From the NCBI GenBank assembly GCA_009841265.1, contig VXMB01000014.1:124001-188000 (forward strand): DNA of 64,000 nt. Reading direction: 5' to 3'. Shown piece after piece: positions 62,600-64,000 of the stretch. This DNA comes from Gemmatimonadota bacterium (GTDB lineage: Bacteria; JAAXHH01). Made by a program: the position numbers and the translations under genes. Positions within the stretch are counted from its first letter, which is position 1, and every line of letters begins with the position of its first letter. Below the pieces are notes generated by a model. The model saw only the letters and a program-made list of their open reading frames with translations, was not told the origin of the DNA and did no database searches.

Positions 62600-64000
62600 T
62601 CACAATGACAGATCAGTAACGTCAACATCCTCAAGAAGTTTCGTTACAACCGAAACCGAGTTGTGCTTCTCCCACTTCATCCAGTTGTTACGTATTGCGG
62701 GCCGTGCATTTGAAAGAAGATCATCTGGTTCTGGGTGGAATACGATAATGCGTCTCTTTCGACTACCACTCACCCAGTCAATGATCTCGTTGTTGATACC
62801 TTTGTCACCAAAACCGTAGCCACATACAATTAACTGGTTCGCATTGTTTAAAGTCGAACGGAAGCAACAGTGTAGATCGCGAAAAACTCCTGCACTGTAT
62901 TGCGAGATCTTGTTAAACGTACCGATTAGGAGCATTGGTCTTCCTGTTGTATCCAACCATTCACCACTACCGTCTTGTAGTCGTTGACAATCGAGATCAG
63001 CCGAAACAATTCCTACCCGATTGTCGAAAATCGTTCCACCGTGAGGATATAGTTCAAACCAGTCAATGGAACCGTGTAACTTTAGGAATGGTATCGATCC
63101 ATTAGAAGAAAACCCCCCGTTCCAATAGCGTATTCCGGAGTCGTATCTATCTCTAAAGCCATCTGCAAGACCAATACCTTCGTTTCTTAAAAAGGTTTCG
63201 AGATGGGTGTCGTGACAAAGCGTGGAAATACTGGTGACACAGGAGCTTTCGCAGATGTGCTTAATTACACCAAGTTGTCTCACGGAATTCGGGTTACCTA
63301 AAAGACATCGCCAGACAATATCTACAATGTAATTGAGGCTTTCTTCGAGAAGTGATGCAAGCAAGTCTTCATTCTCAGTATGATTAATACATGTCTTAAA
63401 GTCATACTGTTCTAACTCATGTACCTCTGAAGCCATATCACTTCTAAGTCTGTCAATGAAAGATAGTACAACAGGGTTGTCTATTTCTCCTTTCCACTGC
63501 TCACATCCTTGCGAAATCAGATAGGCGATATCTTCATAATTTGGTGTCCGATTTAGGCCATAGTGTTCGTAGTACTGTCTCTGTACTTCATGAAGGTGAT
63601 TCACTAATTCAATCACAAGTGTAGTTGTGCCTTCTTGCAGGACGGCACTGTTGAAATCTATGTAGTAGGACGAATCTGACTCCCTTGTAACGCCTTTTCC
63701 TGACCGTACTATTTGAGTCAGTTTTTTTGTGGATGGGAATCCCGCTGGTATTGAGGATCCTGCTCCCAATAGTACTGCAGTTTTCACACTACTGCTTCCT
63801 GGTGATATGGCGGTGTTACATATAGTTAGATTCAACTTCTTTACATTTGAATCATAGCTATCTGTTTTTGGTGTTGTCGAAGCACGCTCTTTTTCAACAA
63901 CAGCCTCAGAGAGTCTTTCACTAACCCAATGATTGGTACTCACTCCGTCGACTTCGGCCGCCTCGGCTACCGCTGCGTGGACTTCAGGATCAATTCGCAA
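62600..64000 (-). CDS. HicB/RHH-like helix joined to a SIR2-like domain, N-terminus outside the window
   Basis: The 466 visible residues run off the window edge. Residues 1-35 (RIDPEVHAAVAEAAEVDGVS, NHWVSERLSEAV) match the ribbon-helix-helix end of HicB-type antitoxins. Residues about 73-460 resemble SIR2-like NAD-binding domains of defence and signalling proteins: AVLLGAGSSIPAGFPS (GAGSS at 79-83), FLKLHGSIDW and QLIVCGYGFGDKGINNEIID. The position of the usual catalytic Asn in T-L-N-H-D is T-L-C262-H-D here. The gene is strikingly AT-rich. NADase or NAD-binding activity and a defence role are inferred. Confidence 0.65.
   Translation of the reverse strand: MRIDPEVHAAVAEAAEVDGVSTNHWVSERLSEAVVEKERASTTPKTDSYDSNVKKLNLTICNTAISPGSSSVKTAVLLGAGSSIPAGFPSTKKLTQIVRSGKGVTRESDSSYYIDFNSAVLQEGTTTLVIELVNHLHEVQRQYYEHYGLNRTPNYEDIAYLISQGCEQWKGEIDNPVVLSFIDRLRSDMASEVHELEQYDFKTCINHTENEDLLASLLEESLNYIVDIVWRCLLGNPNSVRQLGVIKHICESSCVTSISTLCHDTHLETFLRNEGIGLADGFRDRYDSGIRYWNGGFSSNGSIPFLKLHGSIDWFELYPHGGTIFDNRVGIVSADLDCQRLQDGSGEWLDTTGRPMLLIGTFNKISQYSAGVFRDLHCCFRSTLNNANQLIVCGYGFGDKGINNEIIDWVSGSRKRRIIVFHPEPDDLLSNARPAIRNNWMKWEKHNSVSVVTKLLEDVDVTDLSL

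Noticed and set aside
62390..62600. Attachment site or transposon end at the composition boundary
   Set aside because: No clear inverted or direct repeat, integrase or transposase could be found at the boundary within the window.

Overview
The window is a 64 kb piece of a GC-rich bacterial chromosome (roughly 60-65 % G+C by eye), densely coded on both strands. The gene content fits an uncultivated FCB-group type lineage such as Latescibacterota or a relative: ~800-residue single-chain MacB/FtsX permeases in several copies, large membrane proteins of the DUF6784/6785 kind, several phytanoyl-CoA dioxygenase and Gfo/Idh/MocA proteins, sialidases, a Tat-exported asparaginase and a KamA-like radical SAM enzyme. 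Several promoters are close to the ordinary sigma-70 consensus (TTGACA/TATAAT), which argues against Bacteroidetes. The lineage is an inference; there is no rRNA gene in the window.

Layout. 1-9281: three FtsX-type permease paralogues (the first cut by the window edge), with a MetE-like methyltransferase and a type II NADH dehydrogenase between them. 9296-10905: small plus-strand genes (methyltransferase, ankyrin protein, ParB-like protein). 10959-17091: a minus-strand run reading lipoyl E2 acyltransferase, cobalt-type nitrile hydratase alpha, beta and accessory protein, a TPR/outer-membrane-like protein, a coiled-coil protein and an oxidoreductase. 17421-20831: a plus-strand run (small membrane protein, MocA-like cytidylyltransferase, D-2-hydroxyacid dehydrogenase, fumarylacetoacetase-like enzyme, pentapeptide protein). 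20875-24828: RfbA, sialidase and a large membrane protein. 25041-31315: rRNA methyltransferase, a small exported protein, asparaginase, phytanoyl dioxygenase, a UxuA-like dehydratase and an AmpG-like transporter. 31574-33266: a copper/cytochrome cassette (lipoprotein cytochrome c, PCu(A)C, SCO). 33325-43905: minus-strand genes including a fourth FtsX permease, a second sialidase-like protein, a phosphohexomutase, a second large membrane protein, an M32 peptidase and an ATP-grasp enzyme. 44144-47039: HU, an unknown protein overlapping a metallophosphoesterase, tRNA-Leu and tRNA-Val. 47150-51013: an enolase-superfamily dehydratase, a structured intergenic element, and a dihydroorotate dehydrogenase fused to a small-molecule kinase. 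51068-53163: another oxidoreductase and dioxygenase. 53535-60336: a tight five-gene plus-strand run behind a perfect consensus promoter (htpG, oligopeptide-binding lipoprotein, esterase-like propeller, AmgK-like kinase fused to a RapZ C-terminal domain, MurU-like uridylyltransferase), which looks like cell-wall amino-sugar recycling. 60989-62383: KamA-like radical SAM enzyme. 62410-64000: an AT-rich, foreign-looking pair, a HicB-like helix joined to a SIR2-like domain plus a 58-residue gene, at the window edge.

The items most worth following are the DHODH-kinase fusion, the AmgK-RapZ/MurU operon, the HicB-SIR2 protein, the E2/nitrile hydratase operon, the structured element at 48288-48503, and signs of leaderless transcripts. 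Short tandem repeats of 15-33 bp recur in and between genes and appear to be adding linkers and tails to conserved enzymes.
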